Origin: Bacteroidota bacterium
GTDB taxonomy: Bacteria > Bacteroidota > Bacteroidia > Flavobacteriales > Flavobacteriaceae
Assembly: GCA_015767395.1 (NCBI GenBank)
Contig: JADWMI010000122.1
Span: forward strand, 1-5,625
Length of the DNA: 5,625 nt
Direction: 5' to 3'
Below the pieces are notes generated by a model, which did no database searches, had not been told where the DNA came from, and worked only from the letters and a program-made list of their open reading frames with translations. Position 1 is the stretch's first letter. The number at the start of each line of letters is the position of its first letter. This document shows positions 5,435-5,625 of this stretch, one piece after another. The translations under genes and the position numbers were made by a program.

Positions 5435-5625
5435 ATGAGTGTAAAAGCAAAAAAATACCTTGGACAACATTTTTTAACTGATGAATTAATTGCACAACAG
5501 ATTGCCGATAGTTTAATAGGAAAAGGATATAAAAATGTATTGGAAATTGGTCCAGGAATGGGTGTTTTAACGAAATACTTACTCAAAAAACCCCTTACTA
5601 CACATGTAATTGAAATCGACAAAGA
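5435..5625 (+). CDS. rsmA: 16S rRNA dimethyladenosine transferase, 5' part only
   Basis: RsmA (KsgA) uses S-adenosylmethionine to dimethylate two adjacent adenines (A1518 and A1519 in E. coli numbering) in the 3' hairpin of 16S rRNA, a late step of small-subunit assembly. Only the first 63 codons and two bases lie in the window; the family is usually 250-290 residues. The visible part is diagnostic: KKYLGQHFL at 6-14, the methyltransferase motif [12 protein letters not shown] at 36-46, and VIEIDK at 58-63, whose acidic residue should contact the cofactor ribose. The ATG is 3 bp after the DUF4286-like stop and agrees with the family N-terminus. The frame is intact up to the right edge, so the gene is cut by the window and not broken. 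Confidence 0.95.
   Translation, partial: MSVKAKKYLGQHFLTDELIAQQIADSLIGKGYKNVLEIGPGMGVLTKYLLKKPLTTHVIEIDK

Noticed and set aside
5428..5622. Minus-strand open frame of 64 codons.
   Set aside because: It is the opposite strand of the rsmA start, whose plus-strand product carries the KKYLGQHFL and EIGPGMG motifs.

Overview
The window looks like core chromosome of a flavobacterium (Bacteroidota, probably Flavobacteriaceae). The evidence is the very AT-rich sequence, gene starts mostly without Shine-Dalgarno sites, repeated TAnnTTTG boxes (the Bacteroidota -7 promoter element) just upstream of genes, and gene content that includes a DUF4286-type protein directly before rsmA. I see no insertion sequence, phage gene, CRISPR array, tRNA or rRNA. 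Nothing clearly points to a novel multi-gene system. The points of interest are a small gene that is easy to miss and the control region beside it.

Layout: 1-147 is non-coding and carries a good leftward promoter match running off the left edge, plus a 16-bp palindrome. A rightward run follows: ribF (148-1086, TTG start), an uncharacterised lipoprotein gene (1108-1656) and serS (1708-2982, with its own -7 box and a Shine-Dalgarno-like AAAGGA). A 47-codon gene on the minus strand (3118-2975) meets serS tail to tail, and the two overlap by 8 bp including both stop codons. The 134-bp divergent region 3119-3252 separates this small gene from a TPR-repeat exported protein gene (3253-5028). It holds candidate promoters for both genes, a 7-bp inverted repeat, an all-AT 9-bp inverted repeat and an 11-bp direct repeat. 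After a weak hairpin (5040-5065) come the DUF4286-like gene (5099-5431) and, 3 bp later, the start of rsmA (5435, cut by the right edge).

Functionally the window mixes cofactor synthesis (riboflavin to FMN and FAD), translation (seryl-tRNA synthetase, 16S rRNA dimethyltransferase) and cell-envelope proteins of unknown role (lipoprotein, TPR protein). The mix is typical of housekeeping neighbourhoods and does not suggest one pathway. Functions of ribF, serS and rsmA are secure from motifs. The lipoprotein, the 47-residue protein and the DUF4286-like protein have no function I can assign.
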